Shown: piece by piece, positions 6,768 to 14,562 of the stretch
How positions within the stretch are numbered: the stretch's first letter is position 1
How the letters are laid out: each line of letters opens with the position of its first letter
Assembly: GCA_964347835.1 (NCBI GenBank)
Contig: CAYFZR010000024.1
Span: 1-20,384 of the forward strand
DNA length: 20,384 nt
Direction of reading: 5' to 3'
Source of the DNA: CAYFZR01 sp964347835 [NCBI: uncultured archaeon]
GTDB taxonomy: Archaea; CAYFZR01
Program-made: the position numbers and the translations under genes
Notes under the pieces: model-generated
What the model saw: the letters and a program-made list of their open reading frames with translations, nothing else
What the model was told of the DNA's origin: nothing
Databases searched by the model: none

Positions 6768-7541
6768 TTAAAATTCAGCAACCATAACTGTATGATCCGA
6801 TGGTCTCGTCTCAAGCCTCGGTTGAATATCTATGTAGCAGTCAACAGATTTTTCAGCAAGAGGTGGAGATGCGAGTATGAGATCGACCCTCCACCCGATT
6901 TTTCTCGCAACAGCATCTTTTACCCTGTAGTCAAAAAAAGTGTACTGTTTAGGTTCTTTAGGATGATGTTTTCTGAAAATGTCCTCAAATCCTATTGATT
7001 TTACCATTTCAAATTCAAATCTTGCTTTTTCATGAAAACAGACATGATTTTTTAGATTTTTTGGATTGTGAACGTCTATTTCTTCCGGCGCAACATTTAT
7101 GTCGCCGCACCACGCTACATATTCCTCCATCGTGATGTTCCTTTCAAAAAAATTCTTCAATCTGTTAAACCATTCGAGTTTATACTCATACCTTGGGCTT
7201 TCTATTTTAAAACCCTGGGGTACATATGTGTTTACAATCGTAATACCGGAAAATTTTCCTTTAATCAGTCTATCTCTGTCTCTAGGTTCTGTATCTAGAC
7301 CAAAAATTACATCTTCGGGTTCTTCAAGAGATGCTATTGCCACACCGTTTCGACCCTTATTCCCGCTGAAAATAATATGGTAGCCAATTCTACGAAAATC
7401 CCCTTCTGGGAACTTTCTGTCTTCAACTCTCGTTTCCTGCATGCAAAAAAAATCTGGCTTGTTTCTCTTCAGCCAAGGTATTACAATATGAAGGCGGGAT
7501 CTTATTGAATTGACATTATAAGTTGCAATTTTAATGCTCAT
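6768..7541 (-). CDS. xthA: Exodeoxyribonuclease III / AP endonuclease
   Basis: A full-length 257-residue member of the ExoIII/APE1 endonuclease-exonuclease-phosphatase fold. It cleaves DNA 5' of abasic sites in base-excision repair and degrades 3' ends. The metal and catalytic residues are in place: Asn9 in TYNVNS, Glu36 in MQET, Tyr106 in NTYVPQG, Asp147 and Asn149 in GDINVAP, the GWRVDLIL strand, and Asp249/His250 in RPSDHT. ATG at 7539-7541 has only a weak GAGAG upstream. It is flanked by gaps of about 160-210 bases and is probably transcribed alone. I found no deviation from the family. Confidence 0.97.
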   Translation of the reverse strand: MSIKIATYNVNSIRSRLHIVIPWLKRNKPDFFCMQETRVEDRKFPEGDFRRIGYHIIFSGNKGRNGVAIASLEEPEDVIFGLDTEPRDRDRLIKGKFSGITIVNTYVPQGFKIESPRYEYKLEWFNRLKNFFERNITMEEYVAWCGDINVAPEEIDVHNPKNLKNHVCFHEKARFEFEMVKSIGFEDIFRKHHPKEPKQYTFFDYRVKDAVARKIGWRVDLILASPPLAEKSVDCYIDIQPRLETRPSDHTVMVAEF

Positions 7542-7703
7542 GTCTCTCAGTTACTCTGCAAATTGAAAAATTTTGTGTTTGTAGATTTGGAACTAATTTG
7601 GGTTAAATAAGGTCTAATTCTGGAAAATTTACATAAATAAGTACATTTGTAATAACTTCGGGAGCCAGGAAACCTACCATTCCTCATCTCTTTTGCCACC
7701 CCC

Positions 7704-8432
7704 TCATCCTAGCTCCCTATGCCCCCTGTTTTTATGCACTAAGACAACGTATCTGGATGTAAAAAAATCTAAAGGGAAGATCTTTCTCAAAAATCGGTGA
7801 ATCTTTACCCATATCCCAAACAAAGACTTAGAGAGTTTTTGAGGGAAGTACTCATATCCTAGCCTATCCATATCATATTCAAAACCTATTTCGTTAAATA
7901 TATCTCTTATTTCTTTTTCAGAATACCAAACATCGAATAAAGAACTGTTTCTCCCGAATAACTTAAAAATCCTGAATAAATAACCGTTGAAAGACTCGAT
8001 TTTGGGAAAAGATATGATTGCAAGGTTATTTGAGACTCTGATCATCTCCTCGATCATCTTAGAGGATTTAAATATGGCAGTTAGACCTGTAGAATTAACA
8101 ATATCAAAACTGTTATCTTTAAAAGGTATGTATTCTGCGTCGCCTCTAACGAGAAAGCATGGAGAATTCACTTTATGCAACATCTCGGCTGAGAAGTCTA
8201 ATCCGCACGCAAAATACGATCTCCTAGATAATTCTCTAAGAAACCTCCCTGTACCGCATCCAACATCCAAAACGCGGTCCTTTTTAGAGAGATTCATGAT
8301 TTTTAAATGCTCATGGAGACCTTCACTTCTCACCTCGCCTAAAATAGACGAGGCATCAAGATCATGGTATCCTTCTGCTCTAGAATCATAGTACTGGAGG
8401 ATCTTCTCCTTCAAAGAGGACACTCCTAACAC
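7704..8432 (-). CDS. SAM-dependent class I methyltransferase
   Basis: A Methyltransf_11-type Rossmann methyltransferase. Motif I is VLDVGCGTG (residues 54-62), motif II the acidic GLDFS (77-81), and motif III-IV GDAEYIPFKDNSFDIV (97-112). An N-terminal helix YYDSRAEGYHDLD is typical of small-molecule methyltransferases in this group. The C-terminal part is basic and may form a lid. The substrate cannot be read. The listed GTG start overlaps the upstream gene by 47 bases. A GTG three codons on and a TTG six codons on have AGGAG sites as good or better, so the true start may be 8423 or 8414. It is co-directional and overlapping with the 98-residue protein, so the two are likely co-translated. 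Confidence 0.9.
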   Translation of the reverse strand: MLGVSSLKEKILQYYDSRAEGYHDLDASSILGEVRSEGLHEHLKIMNLSKKDRVLDVGCGTGRFLRELSRRSYFACGLDFSAEMLHKVNSPCFLVRGDAEYIPFKDNSFDIVNSTGLTAIFKSSKMIEEMIRVSNNLAIISFPKIESFNGYLFRIFKLFGRNSSLFDVWYSEKEIRDIFNEIGFEYDMDRLGYEYFPQKLSKSLFGIWVKIHRFLRKIFPLDFFTSRYVVLVHKNRGHRELG

Positions 8433-8682
8433 TCCTGTAGAACTCGGGCTTTATCCTGACATAGGATATCTTCTTTTCCCCTGATCTGTATTCGAAGTTT
8501 TCAATGAGTTCTTCTAACTTCTCTGTCTTTTCAGCGTTAAACTTATCCGCTAGTAATTTAATTTCATCAAGTGTTCCGCCCCTATATCCGAAAAAACACA
8601 GGATAAATAAGTAATTCTTTTCTTTTGGACTAAGTTCAAAGATCTTTTCTCTTACATAAACTTCAATATCATTAAGGACCAT
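8386..8682 (-). CDS. Hypothetical protein, 98 aa, possible helix-turn-helix
   Basis: A small, charged, mainly helical protein that I cannot assign. The pattern ELSPKEKNYLFILCFFGYRG, then GTLDEIKLLADKFNAEKTEK and a final strand-rich KKISYVRIKPEFYRSV, is compatible with a winged-helix fold, but this is weak. A longer frame begins at 8712 and would overlap the divergent FmdE gene. The ATG at 8680-8682, preceded by GGTGGG, avoids this and is preferred. It overlaps the methyltransferase downstream and diverges from the FmdE gene only about ten bases away. It could therefore regulate that pair, but this is context only. Confidence 0.65.
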   Translation of the reverse strand: MVLNDIEVYVREKIFELSPKEKNYLFILCFFGYRGGTLDEIKLLADKFNAEKTEKLEELIENFEYRSGEKKISYVRIKPEFYRSVRSVLFEGEDPPVL

Positions 8683-8692
8683 AATCCCACCA

Positions 8693-9292
8693 GTGATGTT
8701 TATGGATTTCAAAGAGTTTCACGGACACATCTGTCCCATGTCTGTTCTTGGTATCAAGATGTCTAACTATGCTCTAAAACTTTTGGATGTCGAGACCGAA
8801 AAAGAAAGGATTATCGCAATTCCCGAGATAAGAAACTGCATGGTAGACGGAATACAGTGGATTGTTGGCGCTACATTTGGAAAGACGAACTTGATTTTTA
8901 GAGATATCGGGAAATATGCATGTGTATTCAGTAGAGAAAAAGACGGAAGATCCATCAGGATAAAAATAAAAGATGATATAGTAGAGAGGAGTCTTGAATA
9001 CGGTAGAAAAGCGCAGTTAATTCGTGAAAGATTGTCAGAAATGGATGAAGAGGAGAAAAAATGGGAATTGGAACTACTCTTTAGAAATGGAAAAAAGATA
9101 GTTGATTACATCGAGAAAAAAAGTTATGAGGATCTTTTCGATGTGAAAGAAGTAGAATTAATCCTAAAGATGGAGGAGGAGCCTCTCAACGTAAAAAGAT
9201 GCAAAAAGTGCGGAGATATTACGTTGAAAGAAAAATTAATTGATGATCAATGCGAGGATTGTTTAGAGCCTTTTTATTTTATTAGGGATTAA
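8693..9292 (+). CDS. FmdE-family zinc protein (first copy)
   Basis: About 199 residues with the FmdE domain: FHGHICP (residues 9-15), the cysteine of RNCMVDGIQ (49-52), and GATFGKTNLIFRDIGKYA, which form the usual metal-site and core motifs. A C-terminal four-cysteine ribbon, CKKC (170-173) and CEDC (187-190), follows a long charged helical linker. FmdE was named from the formylmethanofuran dehydrogenase operon, but many members occur away from it and their activity is unknown. Starts GTG 8693, ATG 8696 and ATG 8702 are in frame. ATG 8702 gives the shortest leader to HGH and may be real. It converges with the AAA gene, 22 bases apart, and pairs with the second FmdE copy at 13144-13821. Confidence 0.9.
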   Translation: MMFMDFKEFHGHICPMSVLGIKMSNYALKLLDVETEKERIIAIPEIRNCMVDGIQWIVGATFGKTNLIFRDIGKYACVFSREKDGRSIRIKIKDDIVERSLEYGRKAQLIRERLSEMDEEEKKWELELLFRNGKKIVDYIEKKSYEDLFDVKEVELILKMEEEPLNVKRCKKCGDITLKEKLIDDQCEDCLEPFYFIRD

Positions 9293-9314
9293 TTATTTTA
9301 TACGAGATTGGGAA

Positions 9315-10193
9315 TCAAAAGAAATACTTGTGCATACAGTCATTATTCAGTATCTCTTCGTACTTCTTTTTTATTGCTGGGGTCATCCAAGGCTTTATTT
9401 TAGGTATGGCATCCAAAAAATTTTTCATCGATATCTCATCTAAAGAATTGCCTTTTTCCTTTATGGCAATCAGCGCGGCTTCTCTACATAATGCTTCAAG
9501 ATCCCATCCTACAAAGTTATCTGTTTTTCTGGCTATTTCTTCAAGAACGATATCTCTCGCAAGAGGATAGTCCTTTGTAAACTTTTTAAGGATCTTTAAT
9601 CTGTCCTTCTCATTAGGAGCGGGAACGTAGATCTTTTTCTCCAATCTTCCTCTCCTAACAATCGCCATATCAATTACGTCCAGCCTATATCCTGAACCTA
9701 CTATTACTATCTCTGGATCTTCTTTTAGTGAATCTATGCCCTCAAATATTATCTCAGCGATTTCTCTAGAAGCCAACTTATCAGGTTTACCCCTTTCATC
9801 ATTGTCATACCATTCATAGGAACAGTTCGGTCTAGGTGTAATCCAATCCAAATCACTAATATGCAGAACACATGGTTTATTTTTTCTTGCTAGTTCAAAA
9901 GCCTTAGAAATAGCCTCTGTAACATCAGTCACCTCTCTACCCCTGAGATAAACGTAGTTAACTCCTGCCTCATTAGCGGAGGCCTCCGCTAGAACAGACT
10001 TCCCTGTTCCCAAAGGTCCCCAGAGCAAAACTCCGGTAGGTTTCATGAGGTTTAATTTGCTAAAGGTCTTCGTGTGCTTAAAAGGAATGCAAACCATGTC
10101 CCTAATTTTTTCTTTTACTTCTTCTATTCCAGCAATATCATCGAAGGTTACTCTCGGCTTTCTTACATCAAGATAAGCGTCATGATAATGCAT
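9315..10193 (-). CDS. Cdc48/VCP-like single AAA-domain protein, degenerate
   Basis: 292 residues forming one classical-clade AAA module. The N-linker is VTFDDIAGIEEVKEKI. Walker A is GPLGTGKS (59-66). The arginine-finger region is VRRGRLEKKIYVPAPN. The sensor-2/lid helix is VGWDLEALCREAALIA, and a Cdc48-like C-terminal helix follows. Key deviations: the Walker B position reads VLHISDLD (109-116) instead of hhhhDE, the sensor-1 asparagine is replaced (VGSGYRLD), and the pore-loop segment between LRGRE and EAISKAF is shortened so the usual aromatic-hydrophobic-glycine is absent. Nucleotide binding is likely, but hydrolysis and substrate threading are doubtful. ATG at 10191-10193 follows AGGTG. 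It lies 19 bases after the PLP enzyme and probably shares the operon of the ABC ATPase. Confidence 0.92.
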   Translation of the reverse strand: MHYHDAYLDVRKPRVTFDDIAGIEEVKEKIRDMVCIPFKHTKTFSKLNLMKPTGVLLWGPLGTGKSVLAEASANEAGVNYVYLRGREVTDVTEAISKAFELARKNKPCVLHISDLDWITPRPNCSYEWYDNDERGKPDKLASREIAEIIFEGIDSLKEDPEIVIVGSGYRLDVIDMAIVRRGRLEKKIYVPAPNEKDRLKILKKFTKDYPLARDIVLEEIARKTDNFVGWDLEALCREAALIAIKEKGNSLDEISMKNFLDAIPKIKPWMTPAIKKKYEEILNNDCMHKYFF

Positions 10194-10212
10194 GATTACA
10201 CCTAGAACTACC

Positions 10213-11316
10213 TTAACTTATACTTTTCAATATATCAAGTAATTTAGAAACATCTTCCTCGTTGTTGTATATATGGGGTGAAAACCTTATGTACTCTCGA
10301 ACAGATGCTACAACACCGTTATTTATAAGATTTTTTTCATCTATGTTGTTTTTCTTAATGGAAACAATCCCTGATCTATTTTTTCTTTCAAAAAGACTTA
10401 TTATATCGAAGTTTTCGAGTCCATCTAAGAGTAGAGTAGACAACTCCAGTACTCTTTCTTGAATTCGCTTAATTCCTATGGAGAATATAAGTTCCAAGGC
10501 AGATTTCATACCAAAAATCGCGGAAAGATCCATATTTCCTATCTCAAACCTAGATGCGGAGTCCTTAATCTTATATCTATATACATCCAAGGCTTTGTAA
10601 TCTTTAACAGATAACCAGCCTAAAATTGGTGGGTCGTCAATTAATTCTTCCCTTATATAAAAAATTCCTGATCCTAATGGAGAAAGAAGCCATTTGTACC
10701 CTGCTGCAGATAAAAAATCTATTTTGTAACTCTTAACATCCATTTCAAAAACTCCGAGTGATTGAGTAGCGTCAACATGAAATAAAACATCTTTCTCATT
10801 GCAGATCTTTCCTATGTCCTCTAAATCTACTCTGAAACCGTTGCCATACATTACCGAGCTTATAGAGACCAACTTTGTGCGTTCATCAATTTCGTTTTCC
10901 ACCTCTTCTGTTAGTACTTTCCCCTCAAGATTCTTCACGTATTTTATTTCGACGCCTTTCTTACGAAGATTTAGAAAAGGATATATGTTTGTGGGAAAAT
11001 CTAGGTCGCTAACGACAACATTATCGCCTTTTTCCCACTGTAATATCAAAGCCACAAGATTTACGCCCTCAGAAGTATTCTTTATGAATGCTATTTCGGA
11101 TTCTTTCGCATCGCAAATTTTAGAGGCTAGTGTCCTACACTTTTCTATTTCTTCAGACCACTTATCGAAACATAAAGATCCATAATTAGTCCGTTCAAAT
11201 TCGAATTTTCTCACGGAATCGATAACTGGATAGCAATAAGGAGACAGAGAAGCGGCATCAAAGTAAAGGAACTTGTCTACGATTGGAAAAAGGCTTCTCA
11301 ATGATTTGAATTTCAT
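10213..11316 (-). CDS. Class V PLP-dependent enzyme (SufS/kynureninase-like fold)
   Basis: A 367-residue fold-type I enzyme. PLP contacts visible are NTSEG (80-84, phosphate side), His180, Asp182 and Gln185 in FHVDATQ, and the Schiff-base lysine Lys208 in SAAGYKWLLSPLGSG. Cysteine desulfurases of this class carry a catalytic cysteine in a late RxGxHC loop. Here the corresponding segment reads NNGVVASVREYIRFSPHIYN with no cysteine. An aminotransferase, lyase or epimerase activity on an unknown amino compound is therefore more likely than sulfur mobilisation. Its ATG overlaps the stop of the ABC ATPase (ATGA, 4 bases), showing tight co-translation with the transporter. Confidence 0.92.
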   Translation of the reverse strand: MKFKSLRSLFPIVDKFLYFDAASLSPYCYPVIDSVRKFEFERTNYGSLCFDKWSEEIEKCRTLASKICDAKESEIAFIKNTSEGVNLVALILQWEKGDNVVVSDLDFPTNIYPFLNLRKKGVEIKYVKNLEGKVLTEEVENEIDERTKLVSISSVMYGNGFRVDLEDIGKICNEKDVLFHVDATQSLGVFEMDVKSYKIDFLSAAGYKWLLSPLGSGIFYIREELIDDPPILGWLSVKDYKALDVYRYKIKDSASRFEIGNMDLSAIFGMKSALELIFSIGIKRIQERVLELSTLLLDGLENFDIISLFERKNRSGIVSIKKNNIDEKNLINNGVVASVREYIRFSPHIYNNEEDVSKLLDILKSIS

Positions 11317-12131
11317 GGAATCCTCTCTCTCGACGTCAAATCTTCTATTTCTTTCTCCCTAACCTCTTTCTTTAAAAGATTCCAAATTTCCTGACGTATT
11401 TCTGGAAACTTAGGACTCGTCTTTACCTCATCTCGTGGTCTTGGAAATTCTATTTCTATTATTCTTTTTATTCTAGCAGGTCTGGAAGACATCACCGCTA
11501 CTCTATCAGATAAATATATGGCTTCGTCTATGTTGTGTGTCACGTAGACGATTGTCTTTTTTGTCTTATTCCATATCCTAAGCAACTCATTTTGTAGATT
11601 CTCGCCTGTAAGAGCATCTACAGAAGCGAAAGGCTCGTCCATCAAGAGTACATCTGGATCGTTAGAAAGGGCTCTTGCCAGCGCTACTCTCTGCATCATT
11701 CCCCCAGAGAGATCATGCGGATACATCTCCTCGAAGCCCTCTAACCCGACGAGTTCGATGTAATACCTCGCAATAATTTCTCTTTCCTTTTTGTCAATGC
11801 CTCTTATTTCTAGTCCCAATTCAATATTTTTTATTACAGTTCTCCATGGTAATAGGGCATAACCTTGAAAAAGCATACCTCTGTCAAGACCTGGTCCCTC
11901 GATGTCTTTCCCGTTTATTTTTACTACTCCCTGAGTTGGCTTTTCTAAGCCGGCGATTATGTTTAGGAGAGTCGTCTTTCCGCATCCGCTTGGTCCCACG
12001 ATTCCCAAAAACTCGCCGTCTCTTACATCAAGGTGCAAGTTTTTTAAAACCAATAAATCAGAGTTATCTAAACGAAATACCTTGGTTAAGTTTTCTATAC
12101 TTATCTTGGACATATTGATCCTGCTCTTCAT
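11313..12131 (-). CDS. ABC transporter ATPase, TauB/SsuB type
   Basis: An importer ATPase of 272 residues. Walker A is GPSGCGKTT (46-54), the Q-loop Gln89 in MLFQGYALLPW, the signature LSGGMMQ (141-147), Walker B VLLMDEP with Glu166, the D-loop ASVDA, and the switch His199 in VTHNIDEA. FQ..ALLPW and the SSRPARI tail are typical of the nitrate/sulfonate/taurine group. It powers uptake with the permease at 13797-14561 and the lipoprotein at 12175-13143. ATG 12129-12131 is the longest start. ATG 12111-12113 (MSKISIENLTKVF) fits the family N-terminus and the promoter distance equally well. It heads the minus-strand operon ATPase-PLP enzyme-AAA. Confidence 0.96.
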   Translation of the reverse strand: MKSRINMSKISIENLTKVFRLDNSDLLVLKNLHLDVRDGEFLGIVGPSGCGKTTLLNIIAGLEKPTQGVVKINGKDIEGPGLDRGMLFQGYALLPWRTVIKNIELGLEIRGIDKKEREIIARYYIELVGLEGFEEMYPHDLSGGMMQRVALARALSNDPDVLLMDEPFASVDALTGENLQNELLRIWNKTKKTIVYVTHNIDEAIYLSDRVAVMSSRPARIKRIIEIEFPRPRDEVKTSPKFPEIRQEIWNLLKKEVREKEIEDLTSRERIP

Positions 12132-12157
12132 AAAGGTTAAGTACCTTTTTTAGTAAG
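12132..12157. promoter_or_regulatory. Divergent promoter with palindrome
   Basis: The 43-base gap between the divergent ATPase and binding-protein genes holds a perfect inverted repeat AAAGGT-TAAGT-ACCTTT (12132-12148). It overlaps an AT-rich TATA-like CTTTTTTAGTAAG that could serve both directions. The spacing would make the plus-strand GTG at 12175 nearly leaderless. It is a natural operator site for joint control of the transporter. Confidence 0.4.
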
Positions 12158-12174
12158 ATTCCTGTGGGTTAGAC

Positions 12175-13143
12175 GTGGAAATAAAGAAAATATCTCTTAT
12201 ATTTGTTTTCGTTTTAATTCTATTACTGGGTTGTGTTTCCAAGCCTAAAGTCGAAGAAAAACCTGTAATAAGAATGGGCTATTTAGTAGGAACCGCCGAT
12301 CAAGAAACGTTTGCAATGTACAATGACTACTTTAAAGAAGAGGGATTGAACATCTCATGGGAGCCATTCAGGGGTGGATCAAGAGTTGTTGAGGCAGCTA
12401 TTTCAAAACAGGTTGATGGCGGTGCAATAGGCTCTGTGCCATCTATTATTATAGCAGTGTCAAAAGGTGTTCCTCTTAAGATAGTTGCGGTTGGAGCCAT
12501 AGAGACGAAAGAAGAATCAGGAGATCGTCTTGTTGCACTAAAAAAATCAAACATAAATAGCATTGAAGATTTAAGAGGTAAAAAGATTGCTGTCCATAGA
12601 TTTGGCACCACATTAGACCTTACCTTAAGGATTGCACTTAAAAAACACGGTATTGATCCTAAAAAAGACGTAACCTTAGTACAGGTTCCCATTCAAAATA
12701 TGGTTCAGGTATTGTTAAGAGGGGATGTTGATGCTGCTTTTATCTTTCCCCACTTCTATCCTCTTGTCAAAGAAAATGTTACAGTACTCCTTACTCCAGG
12801 AGACGTCTTTCCTAAGGGGGGTCCCATTAGCGTGATATTCTTCTCAGAGAGTTTTATAGAAGAACACCCAGAAGAAGTAAGCAAGTTCGTAAATGCCTAT
12901 TTAAAGGGAATCTCATGGGCAAATGAAAATCCTGATAAAACCCCTGAAGTTGTGGTTGAGTATACCTCCCTATCAAGAGAAATAGCAGAACAGATACCAT
13001 GGCCTGCCTTAAATCCTTCTGGTAGATCCGATCCGGAAACTTACGACATGATGATAAACGGGATAAGGGATTATGATCCAACTCTTTTAGAAAAGAACGT
13101 TACAGGAGAAGATCTGCTGGATAACAGGTTCCTGCCTAGTTGA
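12175..13143 (+). CDS. ABC substrate-binding lipoprotein, TauA/SsuA/NMT1 type
   Basis: 322 residues starting with a short basic N-terminus, a hydrophobic stretch and the lipobox LLGC with the lipid-modified Cys20, so the protein sits on the outer face of the membrane. The mature part is a type II periplasmic-binding fold of the nitrate/sulfonate/thiamine-precursor group: PVIRMGYLVGTADQETFAMY, then KQVDGGAIGSVPSIIIAVSKG, LRGKKIAVHRFGTT, and RGDVDAAFIFPHFYPLV. Possible ligands in this family include sulfonates, nitrate, bicarbonate and the thiamine pyrimidine HMP; none is indicated here. It is encoded on the opposite strand to the ATPase and permease, and its stop codon abuts the convergent FmdE stop with no base between. 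Confidence 0.94.
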   Translation: MEIKKISLIFVFVLILLLGCVSKPKVEEKPVIRMGYLVGTADQETFAMYNDYFKEEGLNISWEPFRGGSRVVEAAISKQVDGGAIGSVPSIIIAVSKGVPLKIVAVGAIETKEESGDRLVALKKSNINSIEDLRGKKIAVHRFGTTLDLTLRIALKKHGIDPKKDVTLVQVPIQNMVQVLLRGDVDAAFIFPHFYPLVKENVTVLLTPGDVFPKGGPISVIFFSESFIEEHPEEVSKFVNAYLKGISWANENPDKTPEVVVEYTSLSREIAEQIPWPALNPSGRSDPETYDMMINGIRDYDPTLLEKNVTGEDLLDNRFLPS

Positions 13144-13821
13144 TTAATCCTCTCGATAAACTCCCTCCCCTGCGCACGGATGACAATATCTCTTGTTCCC
13201 TTTTTCTATGGTTTTTATCTTTTCCACTAAATCTCCACATCCGGCGCATTTTATCGCATTTGTTATGTATTGAGAATTCAAAGGATACATAATGTCCTCT
13301 GGTCTCACATTGACTTCTGAAATAATGAACAATTCATCGTCCGCTAACTTATTCCACTTCTCTAACAATCCATCTTCAATATCGAATAATTCCTTTCTCC
13401 ATGCCTCTGCTTCTTCATCAGAAAGATTTTTCACCTTCTCATAAAATTTTGCCAACTCTGCTCCATACTTTATATGCTCTTCGTCGATTTCTTCTCTACA
13501 CTTTATTCTAATAGTCTTGCCAGTTCTTCTATCGCAAAATATAGCAGCGAACTTGCCATAATCCTTGAAGGTCAATCTGCCACTCCCGAAAGAACAATTT
13601 GTTGCGCTCGCTATTCCGTCTGCAGCGCAAGTTAAAACCTCTACTGAAGAGCATAAATCACTTTTTCTTTTGATGTCAAGTTCTCTAAGGGCTATCATAC
13701 CCATTCTAGCCCCCAAATAAGAGGCTGTACAAACATGTCCGTGTACCCTTTTCACGGTTTCTAGTATCTCTTCAAGAGTCATTCCTTTCAAATCTTTTAG
13801 ACTCTTATCTCTTTTCTCCAT
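13144..13821 (-). CDS. FmdE-family zinc protein (second copy)
   Basis: 225 residues. The FmdE core motifs are VHGHVCTASYLGARMG (HGH at 27-29, Cys31), LTCAADGI with Cys65, and SFGSGRLTFKDYGKFAAIF. A helical middle is followed by a C-terminal four-cysteine ribbon, CAGC (192-195) and CHPC (213-216). It has several more core cysteines (57, 65, 76, 96) than the copy at 8693-9292. Whether these bind metal is unknown. ATG at 13819-13821 follows GAGGAGG by 8 bases and overlaps the permease gene by 25 bases, so it is translated together with the transporter. This position argues that its job concerns the transported ligand, perhaps receiving or modifying it. Confidence 0.92.
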   Translation of the reverse strand: MEKRDKSLKDLKGMTLEEILETVKRVHGHVCTASYLGARMGMIALRELDIKRKSDLCSSVEVLTCAADGIASATNCSFGSGRLTFKDYGKFAAIFCDRRTGKTIRIKCREEIDEEHIKYGAELAKFYEKVKNLSDEEAEAWRKELFDIEDGLLEKWNKLADDELFIISEVNVRPEDIMYPLNSQYITNAIKCAGCGDLVEKIKTIEKGNKRYCHPCAGEGVYRED

Positions 13822-14561
13822 TTAGTCGTCCTCCTCTCTAATGCAAGCATAATTTCGTTTAATATAAATCCTATCATGCCGATGGTAAATATACCAGCGA
13901 ACATTTTTTCCGTTTGAAATGCATATTCTGCGTCCAATATTAAGAATCCCAAGCCAGATCTAGCGCCTATCATCTCAGTTATGATTAACAAAATCAAGGA
14001 AACCGCGAGAGATAGTCTAAGACCCGTAATTATAAAAGGAGTCGCGGTAGGCAAAACTATCTTCGTTACGATTTGCTTGTGTGAAGCCTCAAACAATTTC
14101 GCTACATTTATGTGGGTTAAATCCACGTGCCTTACCCCTGATATGGTGTTTAACAATATTGGAAAATAGCACGCAAAAGCGATTATCAAGATTTTGGAGG
14201 CATTTCCAATCCCCAACCATAGTATTGCTACAGGAATTAAAGCAGCAGCTGGTATAGGTCTGAATAACTCCACGATAGGATTAGAAATATCCTCAATGCT
14301 CCTAGATAATGCTATGAGAATTCCGTGTGGTATCGCAATAACCGCTGCTATAAAAAAACCAAGAAAGGCTCGATAAAGACTTACTTCTACATGGGTAATT
14401 AATTCCCCATTCATTAAAAGTCCAATAAAGGTTTTCAGAACTTTAGAGGGTGCTGGAAGAAAAAGAGGATTTACTAAGCCTAGGTTGCAAAAAAACTCCC
14501 AGAAAAAGAAGAATGCTAAGAGAGAACCAATTCTTAGCAGATATCTTCGATTTAAATTCAT
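13797..14561 (-). CDS. ABC transporter permease, TauC/SsuC type
   Basis: 254 residues with about six membrane segments. The N-terminal motif NPLFLPAPSKVL is typical of the group. The cytoplasmic coupling loop before KIVLPTATPFIITGL would normally read EAA...G; here the matching residues are NVAKLFEAS (152-160), so the glutamate-alanine start and the conserved glycine (now Glu158) are both changed. The LP pair (170-171) remains. It probably works as a homodimer with the ATPase at 11313-12131. It starts one base after the stop of the radical SAM gene and overlaps the FmdE gene downstream, forming a tight three-gene unit. Confidence 0.95.
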   Translation of the reverse strand: MNLNRRYLLRIGSLLAFFFFWEFFCNLGLVNPLFLPAPSKVLKTFIGLLMNGELITHVEVSLYRAFLGFFIAAVIAIPHGILIALSRSIEDISNPIVELFRPIPAAALIPVAILWLGIGNASKILIIAFACYFPILLNTISGVRHVDLTHINVAKLFEASHKQIVTKIVLPTATPFIITGLRLSLAVSLILLIITEMIGARSGLGFLILDAEYAFQTEKMFAGIFTIGMIGFILNEIMLALERRTTKWRKEIRV

Positions 14562-14562
14562 T

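Noticed and set aside
7545-7690. 46-residue frame on the minus strand between methyltransferase and exonuclease
   Set aside because: No ribosome site, composition unlike neighbours, no motif.
10213-11316. Assignment as cysteine desulfurase
   Set aside because: The catalytic cysteine loop is absent.
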